Below are positions 46,216 through 58,272 of a DNA stretch of 64,000 nucleotides, one piece after another. Numbering within the stretch: the stretch's first letter is position 1; every line of letters begins with the position of its first letter. The DNA is from Myxocyprinus asiaticus (lineage: Eukaryota; Chordata; Actinopteri; Cypriniformes; Catostomidae), in assembly GCF_019703515.2 (NCBI RefSeq), contig NC_059348.1, positions 22,616,156-22,680,155 of the forward strand, given 5' to 3'. The translations under genes were made by a program, and so were the position numbers. A model generated the notes under the pieces. The model searched no databases and was not told where the DNA came from. It saw only the letters and a list, made by a program, of their open reading frames with translations.

Positions 46216-47640
46216 GGCATACAGCCGCCTCGTAGAGGCTCACTGGAGGAGACGTATACTTGCACGGCCCCTGAGGCCAGCTGTGCGCCAAGGCACCTGT
46301 GCCGAGGGGAGCCTCAGACGGGGAGTACCAAATGGGGCAGTGAGAGAACTTTTGGGAGGTGAACAGTCCTACCTGCGCCTCCCAGAATCTCTCCCAAATC
46401 AGCTGGACTACGTGGGGGTGGAGTCCCCACACCCCACAGAGCATTACCTGCCATGAGAGCATGTCCGCTGCATGGTCGAGGATGCCCGGAAAGTGAGTGG
46501 CTCGCAGAGACTTCAATATCTGCTGACTCCAGAGGAAGAGGCAGCGGGCGAGTGGCGACATGTGACATGAGTATATGCCGCCTTGCTGGTTTATGTATGC
46601 TACGATCAATGTGTTGTCAGTCCGGACCAACACATGCTTGCCCTGAATCAACGGCCGAAGCCTCCGCAGAGCCAGCAATACCGCCAGCAACTCTAAACAG
46701 TTGATGCTCTGCCAAAGGAGTCGAGACTGCCTGCCCATTGCACACGGCGCCCCAGCCCGAGTTCGAGGCATCTGTCATGACCACGACACACCTTGTGACC
46801 TGCTCTAGGGGAACACCTGCCCATAGAAAAGGCAGGTCTGACCAAGGGCTGAAAGTCTGATGGCACTGTGGAGCGATGGTCACACGCCAGGTGCCGTGGC
46901 ACCATGCCCACCTCGGGACTCGAGTCTGTAGCCAGTGCTGAAACGGTCTCATATGCATCAACCTGAGGGGGAGAACTGCTGCCGAGGATGGCATATGTCC
47001 CAGGAACCTCTGAAATTGTTTCACTGGCACCGCTGCCTTCTGCCTGAAGCACGTTTGGTCGTAAGATATGCCTTGAGAGTGACCGAGTCCAACTCCATAC
47101 CGAGAAAAGAGATGCTCTACACAGGGGAGAGCTTGCTCTTCTCCCAGTTGATCTGAATCCCGAGTCGGTCGAGGTACTGAAGCACAAAGTCCCTGTATGC
47201 ACACAATAGATCTCATGAGTGAGCTAGGATTAGCCAGTCATCGAGATAATTGAGAATGCGAATGCCCTCTCCCTCAGCGGGGCCAGGGCAGCCTCTGCGA
47301 CCTTGGTAAAGACGCGAGGGGACAGGGACAGACTGAAGGGGAGGACCTTGTACTGGTATGCTCGTCCCTCGAAGGCAAACCAAAGAAAGGGTCTGTGTCG
47401 AGGAAGGATCGATACGTGAAAGTACGCGTCCTTCAGGTCAATGGCCGCGAACCAATCTAGATGTCGTCCTGATGCCAGGATGCGCTTCTGCGTTAACATC
47501 TTGAATGTAAGCCTGTGTAAGGCTTTGTTCAAAGCATGCAGATCCAAGATTGGGCATGACCCTCCCTCTCTTAGGCACGATAAAATAAGGGCTGTAAAAG
47601 TCCTTGCGCAACTTGGCTACGGGGACGGGCTCTATTGATC
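46216..47640 (-). pseudogene. DIRS-D RT-RNase H-MT polyprotein (broken)
   Basis: The RT start is reduced to GSIEPVPVAKLRKDFYSPYF (the FARRPPRF region is absent). Then come WFAAIDLKDAYFHVSILP and YQYKVLPFSLSLSPRVFTKV. A small deletion near 47270 shifts frame just before YLDDW (47234-47248). The thumb and RNase H start follow at 47216-46617 (KQFQRFLGHMPSS). RNase H continues at 46771-46400 (INCLELLAVLLALRRL, RTDNTLIVAYINQQGG, HFPGI where other copies have HIPGD, so the last acidic residue is changed). The MT-like part is cut after YTSPPVSL and fused out of frame to recombinase sequence. Confidence 0.83.
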
Positions 47641-47817
47641 CTTTCGCCAGAAGGGTGGCCACCTCCACCCAGAGGACGGAGACACCCTCGCCCCGCACTG
47701 TAGTGGAGAGGATGCCGAGGCCCAGAGGGCACCCGGCGATATAATACCATGCGCTGGCCAGGGGTGATGGTGGGGCTGGAGAGTTCACCCGGGCCAGACC
47801 GGTTGGAGTCAGTCGCC

Positions 47818-49148
47818 TCATCCCCAGGTTGCCCATGCCAGGGCTGCCTCGAAGCCCATCCTGTGGGAGGATCTTCTTCTCTGAGGCTGGTATACGGGCT
47901 CCGATGGTACAGGAGCCGGGGCCGGCACTGCAGGGTAATGGCTCTGGCAAGAAGCAGATGGGGCGTGGGACTTCGGAGGCCTGAAGGCGGCCGAGTCACG
48001 CCGTGGCAAGATGTGCTTAATCGCCTCGGTATGCTTCCTCACCGTCGAGAACTGATGGGCGAAATCCTCAACTGTGGAAAAAAAGCCCCCCTTGGGAGAT
48101 GGGCGCATCGAGAAAGTGGATTTTCTCGGCATCACGCGTCTCCGCAAGGTTGAGAAACAGATGCCGCTCTTGGACCACAAGAGTGGACATCGTCCGGTGC
48201 AGGGCGTGTGCCGTGACTTTCATTGTCCGTAAGGCAAGGTTGGTTGCAGTACGCAGTTCCTGCATCAGCCCTGGGTCGGTTCTACCCTCATGCAGATCTT
48301 TCAGCGCCTTGGCCTGGTGGACCTGCAGGATGGCCATGGCGTGCAGGGCGGAAGTGGAAGAAGCCTTCTTCATTAATGAGGAAGAGAACTTACAGGCCTT
48401 GGAAGGGAGTCTTGGTTGGTCATGCCAGGTGGCTGCACCCTGTGGGCATAAATGCACCACTACGATGCGCTCTGCCTGGGGGAGCTCAGCAGAAAAAGGT
48501 GCCTTCCACGACTTCATTAGCTCCTCATGCACTTCCGGGAAGAAAGGCACCGGGGCGGGGCATGGCTGTGAGTCACGCTCCGAGCCCAGAAACCAATCAT
48601 CCAGTCCAAACGCTTAGGGCAGGGTGGAGGGTTCCTCTTCTGCCTCATCCTGTGCAGTACCGCCCGTGGGCGGGAGCTCAGAAGATTCGTCTGCTTCCGA
48701 CAGCAGAAGCCCACCCTCCGATGCTGTGACCGAAAGCTCATCCTTGTCACGAGCTGCGAATGACATATTAAATCCGCCAATATCGCTCGACAGCTCTTCC
48801 AGATAGAACGACTGTGCTGGGGGGATGGGAGGTCTGCGGTGGTTGAGCTGGCAAAAACGCTCCCATATCCACATCCAGATCGACCGCGGTGCTCGCCGAC
48901 CCGGCCGGCTGAGCATCAGCCCAGGACGGAGTGGGTCAGGGAGCAGCCGCGGTGACTCCTTGCTTCATGAAGAAGGAAGTGAGCCGCGACAGCAACGTTC
49001 TGATGGGCATGTTCTCGCAAAGAGAACATAACCCTTCCACGAAAGCTGCCTCAGCGTGCTGGCACCCCAAGCATTTGAGACAGTTTTCATGGCTGTCCGG
49101 AGGGAAGAGATAACAGCCACATCCAGTAGTACAAACGCGGAAGGACAT
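47818..49148 (-). pseudogene. gag: DIRS-D gag (frameshifted)
   Basis: Start at 49148 (MSFRVCTTGCGCYLF), preceded by the same A-rich context as in C and E1. The Cys/His array is kept (Cys6, 10, 12, 23, 26, 41, 44; His20, 31), probably zinc-binding. This frame ends at 48936. The capsid-like part reads at 48550-48068 (PFFPEVHEELMKSWKAPF, ALHAMAILQVHQAKALKDL, STLVVQERHLFLNLAET), and the tail reads at 48130-47818 (EDFAHQFSTVRKHTEAIKHI, a Pro/Ser-rich end). A structural role is inferred from position and from similar gag proteins. Confidence 0.8.
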
Positions 49149-49344
49149 CTTTAAAAAGATGCCAAGCATTTGCGCGAGCTCTTTTAGAAGGAAATATACT
49201 CGTTGAATATACTCTTTTAGCACCCGCGGAAGCGCCCAGGGGAAGCACAACACTCCACCATGCGAGGGTGACTGCTGATATATGCTGTAAAATCCAGCAG
49301 CATAAGCGAAAGGTGAGAGGACGAACACAAGCATGCATTCGGCT

Positions 49345-49543
49345 CCGAAGAAAAAATCTGAATGAGTGGTGCACGCCATCTCCTTTTATACCCATATGCC
49401 CGGGAGCGGAGAGTGGCATGCAAATTCCACTCGCCAATTCTCATTGGCCTTTTCTATTTTAAGCAAAGGTGATTGGGGCTCTCAAGATCGAACCCCTAGT
49501 GTCACTACATCGACACAACTTCGAGTGAATGACAGACAGGGAA
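49345..49543 (-). promoter_or_regulatory. DIRS-D left ITR with TATA box
   Basis: Minus-strand TATA (cttttata, 49383-49390) lies upstream of gag at 49148. It pairs with 44209-44430. Confidence 0.8.
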
Positions 49544-49810
49544 TTATTATTGAATCATTAATATTTTTTGATATCTTATTTCACATCAAGGCTATTTATC
49601 CAGATCTTATTTTTGTTAATATTATTATTAACTATATTGTAGCATTTGGTTACATTATATTTTGTGTGCTCTCAGACCTGATTAACTTAATAAACAAATA
49701 AAAAACATCCATCCCTCCCGCACTTTTGGCTTCTAGCTGTTGAGGAGGCTTTTCAAACAGACAGATGTATAAGTGAGATGAACTGAAGGGCAGTAATATT
49801 TGAAAAATAT

Positions 49811-50392
49811 GCAAAAAGAGCTTGCATATTTGGATTTGAGAACTTAATAAATATTTGTACTCGTATGTTGAAATTTACACTCACAGCACCGATGTGAAAA
49901 CTTGTAATATAAATACAACTACAGACACAAACTTGTATTACACATTAACTTTTGTACTTTAATTCATTTTCGCAGTACAACCACCAATCGGCACTTACAA
50001 CCTCAAATCTGGCACTGCAACTTTAAATATTCACGCCTTGACTTTTGCAACTACTTTTGCGAAAAACCTGTTGCAGAACTCATTTGGTTGTAAGTGCCGA
50101 TTGGTGGTTGTACTGCGAAAATGAATTAAAGTACAAAAGTTAATGTGTAATACAAGTTTGTGTCTGCAGTTGTATTTATGTGAATGCCATTTTACACATT
50201 TGTGACAACTTGTCTGCAATTGTGAATTCAAAACACAAGCTTTGAATTATTGTCTGTGAGTGCAGATTGCAACATTTTGTTTTTATATTACAAGTTTTCA
50301 CATCGGTGCTGTGAGTGTAAATTTCAACATACGAGTACAAATATTTATTGTACAAGTTCTCAAATCCAAATATGCAAGCTCTCGAGTTTTGC
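49811..50392. mobile_element. Long palindromic (fold-back) element
   Basis: The left arm 49811-50002 and right arm 50086-50392 are near-perfect inverted copies (gagcttgcatatttggattt, cactcacagcaccgatgtga, cagtacaaccaccaatcggc), separated by about 83 bp. The right arm has about 115 bp extra between 'aatataaa' and 'tacaact' that the left arm lacks. It is non-coding and probably a non-autonomous DNA transposon. Confidence 0.75.
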
Positions 50393-51371
50393 TACAGATT
50401 TACCTTCATAGTCCTGTCAGGTAATTTAGCGCATGAGCACGAACTAATGCAGAGTGTGAGAAGCGAGTGCCTGTTTGTGTGTGTTTATTACGCAAGCATC
50501 CGCCACAGACTTGGCAACACCTGCACAAAGGGCAACACGAAACAAATTATGTTCAGCGAAAATTCCAATGAAGACCGTGATGTATGTATTTGGAAGTAGG
50601 CCTATAGGCTATCAGATGTTATTAATAAAACAACAGGAACTCTTTGTGGGGGCATTTGTTACCCCCATATTTTGAATTTAAGCACATTTTTGCCCAGAGC
50701 CCCCATTAATTTCTGACCCTGGATGGAGAGATGGAGATGAGAGATGTAACAGGTGTTTAAGTGTCTCTCTTCACCATGCAGCTGGTGCACAAAGCATTTT
50801 TGCTATTTCTGCCTGTCTTGTCAAATGTGCTGCATTATGACTTATGATGGAGTGCCAAGATATGAAAAGCATCAAAACTATAGATCGCTCCAATGTCATG
50901 CTTGCAATGTTAACAGCTTTGTTAATTATTAACAGGAGCGATAGTTTTATCTCGTCGTTCGCTAATGGAGAAGTGGTATAATGCCATTTGCATGTCGAAT
51001 TAACAGGTTTAGAAAAGTTTATACATATGTAACATCTTAAGTTCAGTAATTATCCAACAAAGTGCTCCCTCACTGCATGTGCTTAGGCTACACTAAATTC
51101 AACGTGCTCAACGTGCTGCTGACAGCTGCACGTGAGAGAGCGGGAGAGATAGAGCGGATTTACTCGTGCATCTTCTGGAGTAACAGTTTGATACAAATAC
51201 AAGTTTATTGATTTGATTTGTTCATCTGTATCTATTGGTTCAATAATTCACAGCTGCACTCTAAAGTGAATAAAAGTGTGCAGGAATTTCCCACGCTATG
51301 AACGTGGAACTTGCTGGAATGATTAAAACTGTGCGCTAAACCTGCAATCCCACGCCGAATTTCAGGCCCTG

Positions 51372-54040
51372 GGTGAAATGCTACCTCTGCAATTTTACCC
51401 AAGCTAAACTATTGTTGCTCCATTGATAAAACTTTGCACTGTTTATTCATGCAGTGCATCAGATACAGATCACAATAAACTTGACAGAGTCAGCACAGTT
51501 TTTGGTATTACATTTTCAGTGTCATTAAAAATGGCAGGCAGCCATTTTTTACACAAACATTCTTTGAAAAATGTATCTCTTTCTGATTAAATGAACATTA
51601 AATATGGATGCAAATCAGCTAAGCAAATTTGAATGCTGTTGCACTGTGAAAAATATCCACTGCCTACAGTAAATTGCTATTAAAGGTTAACAATTTATTT
51701 TGTGCTATTGATGGAGCCTTGAAAAATAACTGGTGCATCCTCAGTAAAAAAAAAAAAAAAAGTCCTGTTTTCTTCCCCCGGCAGTCAGGTTGCTTTCTCT
51801 CCCTGGCACTGATAAGTTGATACAGTCATACAACACTGCACCCAACTTCACGGATTCCATTCTGTGAGCTGACAGGCTAGTAATTAATGCCTACCTGGCT
51901 CCTCTGGCAGGCATCTCCCAAGGCTGCTGATTAGGACTCTGGCTCTGCAAAGTATGACACCTGTGTAGACATTTTACCAGGAGCCCAAACAAAATAGTTG
52001 AGCACATTACTAATTTGCAGCAATGAATTCCAGCCTGTTTGGATCTGTCTTTGTGAACAGAGTTTTATAATTCAGGTCAACGAGTGAGCTAAAATTGGGT
52101 GTGCTAATGAAATGACTCCCAGTACTAGTAAATGCAGGTTAAATGGAAATATAAAGCAGCTCACCTGTTCAACCTTCATCCAAACAAGAATTAGTACTAC
52201 TGCAATAACACATTTTTCCATATGTTCCTTTCTTGCCCTTCTTAGACCTCAGAGCAGTGCTTGGCCTTCACAAGAGAAATAACCAAAAAGAACACAATCC
52301 TTTCATGTTGCCCTTCCCTACTACTTGTGATTAAAATAATAATAATAATATTTCACTCAAGGAAACCAGCTCTGCTGGGTTATTATTTTACTACAGTGCT
52401 GTAATAACAATTTATCTAAGCTTCTTGTACAATTATTGTACAGCTCTTCAGAAAGGAGAGCAGAGGTGCCAAGCCTTTGATTTATAGGAGCAATCTGACC
52501 GGTGCTTATTAGAGTGATCCACTAAGGTGATCCAGGTGCCTCCACAGTATCTTAACACTGTTCGAGAGCACAGGGGCTAAACAAACCTATAGTATATTTG
52601 CCCTTTTGAATCCAATAGTAATCCAATGTGGAAACTACTTTTGAGCAAAATTATGATTCTAAATGAGTCCTCAAGGCAGTCCGGTGATGTGATCGCTCAT
52701 GCTAAGACACAGCAATAAAACGCTTGGAAAATGATCACAGCAAAGTAATTTGTTATCGTATTGCAGCCTTATTCGGTTTAAGCACTGGGCCAAGTAAGTA
52801 AAGGTAGCATATTGTTAAAAGAGAGACAGAGATGTTGCATGAAACTCAGTGTTTTGCAGCCCACACACACGTCTCCAGTGTTTCCTCTCTGGAGATTTTG
52901 GCTGATTCACAAAGACTGGCATTTATGGAGCATTTAACAACTTCTCTTGTCTTTTCTAGTTCTGCAGTGCTTTCTCCTGTGGCCTATGATAACATTTAAC
53001 AGCTGACCTTATCTCCGGGTGCCATCGTCTTCCTCCTTCCCACAAGCATGTTACAGCCACATTTTTGTCCTGATTAGAGATGACTATCTTGTGGACATTA
53101 TGTGGCCTGATGACTCCATAGTGACCCAAACCGCGTCTGAAATTGTGTCATGGCTGCACTAAGGTCATCAGAACATCTTCAGCATCTGCAAACCTTTCAA
53201 GCTCAATTCATCTATTGTGAGCTTTTTGTGCTGGTGACATAAAATGCGAGCTGTATGTAACCTGAATACTAGATAATGAATTCATCATTAAATTGTTGCT
53301 AATTGACTGCAGGTCTGTTTTAAATTTATAAGTGTTGAAGGCTAGGGACAGAGAACCGAATAATTTTTATTTTCATGACTTTAAGTTATGTAAAAGGGCC
53401 TCGAACATCCATTTGGTTGCAGTGCAACACTGCTATTGAATCAGCAGTGCAAACCATACAGCACAATGAAAATAGTCTGCTTCCTAAACAAATTACTCTT
53501 ATGAGCGGGTTCTTTTTCATTAGCATTTATGAGAAAAGAGCTACCTGATTTGTTAGGTGTTAGATTTAGGGGTAATGTAGTTTCTCCAACCAATTGGATA
53601 GCACTTTCCTGATGAATATTACTGAACCATCCAATTAGGTATAGCTTTTTCCAGCGGCAGGCCGTGCATTTAAATTCTAGGCCTTCAGTGTGATTCATGC
53701 CATTAAGAAAACACAGTTTCACAATGAATAAGACAACCTATGCCTTTGTGCATCATACATTATATCGCAGCTAACTAGTAATACCAATTGACATTTTAAA
53801 AACACGTCCACACACGAAAGCCAGAACTTGAAAAGACACTTAATGCTCAAGCAAGCCTAATTTTAACTGTAGCATGACTGTTTTGTGAAATGAAAGTCTC
53901 CCGAACAGACATTGAAAAATCATAATTTTTCATATGAATCTACCAAGGAGGTCTATAATACCTGGAAAAATCTATCTAATAATATTTGCGATTTAAATGT
54001 TGCTTGAAATAAATTTTGTTTCGTCAGGGTACACGGTTAT
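51372..54040. other. Mostly unique-looking non-coding DNA
   Basis: Less repetitive in appearance than the rest. A-tract at 51746-51762 and an aat repeat near 52336. A MITE-like copy is at 53516-53655. No supported gene; a conserved regulatory element cannot be judged without comparison. Confidence 0.4.
53516..53655. repeat. MITE-like short element, copy 2
   Basis: Matches 5328-5476: gcatttatgagaaaagagct, ctacctgatt, tagtttctccaaccaatt, tagcactttcctgatgaata, ttactgaaccatccaatta. Confidence 0.6.
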
Positions 54041-54551
54041 GCTGCGTTCCATTCAAGATGGATGAGGGATATTCCTACTTGATATCTCTGACCATAAATG
54101 CATTCTATTCCCTAATATTCGGAACTGCAGCGCTCCCATTAGCTTAGCAGGAGTTTGACTCACATTAGAGATGTCTCCTAGCAACCCAACTGATAAACAG
54201 TGCTGCAGCACTAGCATTTGTGTTTCAGGTGTACGATTATCAAAAGAGATTATAATGTTTTATACACCTGTTTCTGCAGGCATTTGTTAAACAAGCTTTA
54301 ATATCATGTAATGTGGAAATGAACTAATTTATCGATATTACTTAATAAAGTGAATGTTTATCACTTACTTTGTATATCTCCCTGAGTGTCCACATTTGTG
54401 TGACATCATGCCCCTGCATCTCAGCGAAATTGGAGTTGAGAATTTCCACATGAGCCTACAAGTTGTAATTCTGACTTAAAGATGCATTCCATTGCACGTT
54501 TCCTAGTAGGAAGTTGTAAAATTCGACTTTCCAAGTTGAATGGAACGCAGC
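54041..54551. mobile_element. MITE-like element with gctgcgttccattcaa ends
   Basis: gctgcgttccattcaa at 54041 and its inverted form ttgaatggaacgcagc at 54551 make a 16-bp perfect terminal inverted repeat. The 511-bp interior is non-coding, with further imperfect pairing near the ends (gcattctatt / gatgcattcc). No clear target duplication. Confidence 0.7.
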
Positions 54552-57329
54552 ACTACTTTTCAAAACTTGATCCGACACTGAATGCTCAAGCAACCTAATT
54601 TACACTCCTGATTAACCTGTTGATACTCATTGACCCCACCCATGGGTTTGACTTTACTTTGCTTAGATAAGTTCACATTTACTATATAGTGTGCTGTTCA
54701 AAATTGTTCATAATGTTGACAAATTATACATCTTTATAATATGTCAGCATTATTAATGACTAGACTATATAGTATATGTGAATTAATTAAATTAAAGCAA
54801 AGTGACATCAGTTCTGGGAGGGGGGCATGCACATCAACAGGTTAAACTCCTGATGTTGCTATAACAATGCAAAAAGCATTTACCAATTTACTTGAAGTGA
54901 AAATCAGTCCTCCTTTCCTTTTTAATAAATTAAGCAATCACACGGTCATGCAGAACGTCTCGTGTTTTTAAATCCATAAGGATCTCTTTCTCAACGGCGA
55001 TAGCGGCAGTGATGACAGCCGACTGTTAGCAAAATCTTGCGCTCTTCGGTTTCAAATTACATCACTTAAAGCGTGATTGCGTCACTCAAGGCCAGCTAGA
55101 AGGCCTCAACCAGGACATATCCTAAAGATCACACCCACCAAGAACAAATAAATCAGTCTGACTGGCTGATTAATCTGACAATCTGAGTTTAGTTGCCCAT
55201 TTATTTGTACTGTTGAGGGATTCTGAAGAAATTCTGAAGACCTGAGGGGGTGGAGCTCAGACTCACGTGCTGCTTTGGGCATGCGATTTGTGAAACAGTT
55301 GTCACACTTTGCTTGTGTAACGCTGTCGCTGGCAATGACAAAGACGATGAAGAAGATGATGTGTGATGAACCTAAGTGTAGTTTATTATCAATCGTGAAA
55401 TCCAAAACCCGTAAAACCAAACGTGAACAAAATACAAAATCATGAACTTGACTTGACTTGACTTGACTTGACTTGACCAATCCTACAATGTTACATTCAC
55501 AATACCCGACAATGGACAATGGCAAACATGAGGCTTAAATACATAGACAAGGGAGAAATGTGACAATGATAACCAATGATAAGACAGAACTGATAACAAG
55601 GTAACAAGACAAAAAAAAAACAAACAACAAAAAAAAAAAACAATGAAAGCAAGACACATGAAAATGGAGGGAAACATGAAATCACATGACCAGGGAACCA
55701 CATGACATGAAACAGGAACAGGAACTAAACTTTCAAAATAAAAGACATGAAAAACATAAACAAACACATACAACTCTGACAGCTTGTAAGCATCAAGGAA
55801 TAAATTCTGACTGGATAAACTTTTTGTTTTTCTCTGTTTGTTTGTAGATTAAATAAGAGTGGAAAGCGATTAAAAATACATAGGCAAAAAGGTGATTGAG
55901 AATGAAAAGATGAAAAATATTTATTTATTTGGCATGTTAGTCCAGCAGAGAAGGCTTTGCTGGCCCTGAGAATTTGCCACTGGTTTTTTCATGAATATAA
56001 ACAACTATTCCCGTCTTTCTATGTTTCCGAAATTCGCAGCCAAGCAAGTATAGTCCGATGCCTGAACAAATGACTCATACGAGCCCGTTTTTTTTAATCT
56101 ACACCACAAAACATACAGAGCTACCTCCCGAACAAATTACTCTTTTCAGCCGGTTCTTGTAATTTAATCCAAAACTTACTGAACTAAGAGGTCATTCATT
56201 TGTAATATTCCACTCAAAATTATTATTGTGTTAAATGCTCATGAGATTTATAATAATTAGTGGATGAAAATCTGTGTACACACCTTTTGCAAAAATATTT
56301 TCTGTTGAAATATGAAATGATCTTGTCATTTGCTAACAGGCTACTGTTCTTTCTCAAAAGGACTAAAAAAATTGTTAAAGGTGCACTCAGTAATTTTTTC
56401 CCCATTAAAAACTTTTCCTCCAAAAGAAATGAATTGTAATTTTGAAACATATGTATAAAAGCATAACCACTCACATGAGATGAGGACTCAACAGGGATGT
56501 GCACGAGAAGTCAAATACTCAAGTATTCCTCTGCAATAATTATTCAAAAAGTAAAAATAATTTTGCCAAATTTTGCTTTGCTGGCCATTCATACAGTGAA
56601 AAGCACGTTAAATCCTGGACACCCAAACTAAAACTCGCAGTTATAACTGAACGAATTGGGTGATGCTGTGAACACAAGTTGATCACATTTGATGGAAGAG
56701 AATGGCGTCATCTGCCTCCAAGCGCAGCGAAGTTTGGAATTATTTTGATCCAGTGGCGTAGCCAGAAAAAAGACTGAGTGTACCAAGAGAAAACTGGGTG
56801 TGCAAGAACTAAAGCACAATTAAGTTAAATATAATAAAATTACCATTAACAACCATTGCGTCAATTTCTTTAAGTTCTGTTTATTTTAAATGACTGAAAA
56901 AAAACATGCAGAGTGAGTTGAATGATTCATTATTACTTTCCAGAGTATGCTAAAGACACAAATATAAATGAAGGTACAAGTTGCACAATACAGAAATAAT
57001 TATTAAAATACACTAGGTTTTATTTATATTAACTGGTTTTAAAACTTAACTGTGGAAAAAATTAAATCAGTAATGCATTGTTTTGAAGAGAAAAATGCAC
57101 AACTGTAAGAAGATTCAAAACCTTTTTAGAACATTCTTTGTGTTTATGGAGTACAGGAAGGTTTGGTTCATAATAATAAAAAAAGAAAAATAATACTGTT
57201 GTTACGTTCATTATTAAGTCAATATAAATAAAGGATAATATCATAGTTGACATGATGCAAACAGTAAAGTGTAAAAAAAAAACTGCCATTTCATTTATGT
57301 GTGCAAGCTTACATTTTGGGTGGCAGTTG
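54552..57329. other. AT-rich non-coding DNA, no supported gene
   Basis: Includes an acttg pentanucleotide tract at 55446-55475, A-tracts near 55610-55640, and a common 'gtgcactcagtaattttttcc' repeat fragment at 56381-56402. A 139-codon minus frame at 55525-55106 has no domain and starts in the repeat tract. Confidence 0.45.
55446..55475 (+). repeat. (ACTTG)6 microsatellite
   Basis: Six exact acttg units. Confidence 0.95.
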
Positions 57330-57990
57330 CACACCCTGGCACACCCGTGGCAACGCCAATGCTTTGATCAAAATTATCAACATGTTGTGTGCAAGCTTTG
57401 TCATGTGAAATGGAGCTATCATAATAGCACCTCTACAATGAGAAACCATATCAAGTTCAAACATCAGACCGTCAGTATTGACCAATCGCATGAGGATAGA
57501 CAGCTGTCCTTCACTACATTCACCACTGCAGGTAGGCACAGATGTACCCCCAAGCAAGCCGAGAAGACCACTCACCTGATAGCAAAAATAATCTCAACAG
57601 ATATGCTTCATTTAAGTTTCGTCGAGGGAGATGGGTTTAAGGAGGTCATACAATTTCTTGAACCAGACTATGACATTCCCTCATGAAAACCAGAACAGCA
57701 AGAATAGAGCTTCAGTATGAAAGCATGGTTTCCAATCTCAAAACTACTTTAGGGATGGTAGACTTCATAGCCATTACATCTGACAGTTAGAAGGCCTTAA
57801 CTATGGAGTCCTGTGTCACTATAACACGGTGCTCTCTGACGGGACCATAACCAAGCTGTCTGATGCTAAAACACTGGAGTTAATCGATGACAACTGGCAG
57901 GCGACTGAGTAAATGTTACCTGTTCTTCAGTCTCTGAAAATAGCCAGCGAGCACTGTATGGTGAAAACTAAATATCTGTGTCCATGGTGT
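57330..57990 (+). pseudogene. hAT transposase remnant with BED-type zinc finger
   Basis: The open frame 57252-57686 contains VCKLCHVKWSYHNSTSTMRNH..KH, a C-x2-C...H-x4-H BED finger. It continues AKIISTDMLHLSFVEGDGF and IQFLEPDYDIPS, which I recognise as the N-terminal part of hAT/ZBED transposase-like proteins. After 57686 the homology continues in shifted frames with many stops (LSDGTITKLSDAKTLELIDD at about 57829-57890, ASEHCMVKT near 57955). The DDE catalytic core and C-terminal dimerisation region are absent. It is best read as a decayed DNA transposon, not a ZBED host gene. Its upstream limit is uncertain because the first 30 codons are not transposase-like. Confidence 0.75.
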
Positions 57991-58272
57991 ATCCAGGTTC
58001 ATCAAAATTTGGCTATCAGCACGTTATTTACAGATTATATAGCTCAAATGAATGAATGAATACATCAATTAATTGTTTATTAAGATAATGTTAATTACTG
58101 ATCTCTTTCCAGCACTTAATTATTCTGTCGGGTTGTTCTTCCCATTTAAATATATAAATTCATAGAAATTAGTAAAATGTAAATTTATTTGAATCATTTA
58201 TTTAAATAATTTATTTAAAATAACAAAATTTCATAAGTAGGCATTGCTGAATTAGGCTACAATTTTGTTGTC
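57991..58272. other. AT-rich spacer
   Basis: Nothing recognised. It ends in ttgtc, the left copy of the target duplication of the next insertion. Confidence 0.5.

Larger units (their letters stand above)
44209..49543 (-). mobile_element. DIRS-D: complete-ended DIRS element, diverged subfamily
   Basis: 5.3 kb on the minus strand. The left end is at 49543 (ttccctgtctgtcattcac reading inward) and the right end at 44209 (tcttggttactgatgtaacc). The ITRs, ICR and all coding parts are present, with internal deletions in RT (N-terminus), MT and YR. The proteins match A-C clearly but with many substitutions, and the 3' region 44600-45215 has no counterpart in copy C, so it is a separate subfamily. 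No target duplication is present. Confidence 0.9.
43729..50721. mobile_element. hAT-like element hosting DIRS-D and a palindrome
   Basis: The left end cagggtcagaaa (43729) and the inverted right end tttctgaccctg (50721) are flanked by gatggaac and gatggaga, sharing the first six of eight bases. Removing DIRS-D (5.3 kb) and the palindrome (0.6 kb) leaves about 1.1 kb of non-coding sequence. A second, partial copy lies at 18351-19110. Confidence 0.6.
43636..51371. mobile_element. Possible outermost element with agggcctgaaattc ends
   Basis: agggcctgaaattc at 43637 is matched in inverted form by gaatttcaggccct ending at 51370, a 14-bp perfect inverted repeat. Everything between is nested repeats. 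I find no convincing 8-bp target duplication, so the border call is tentative. Confidence 0.4.

Noticed and set aside
55106..55525. 139-codon minus-strand frame
   Set aside because: It begins within the acttg pentanucleotide tract and shows no domain.
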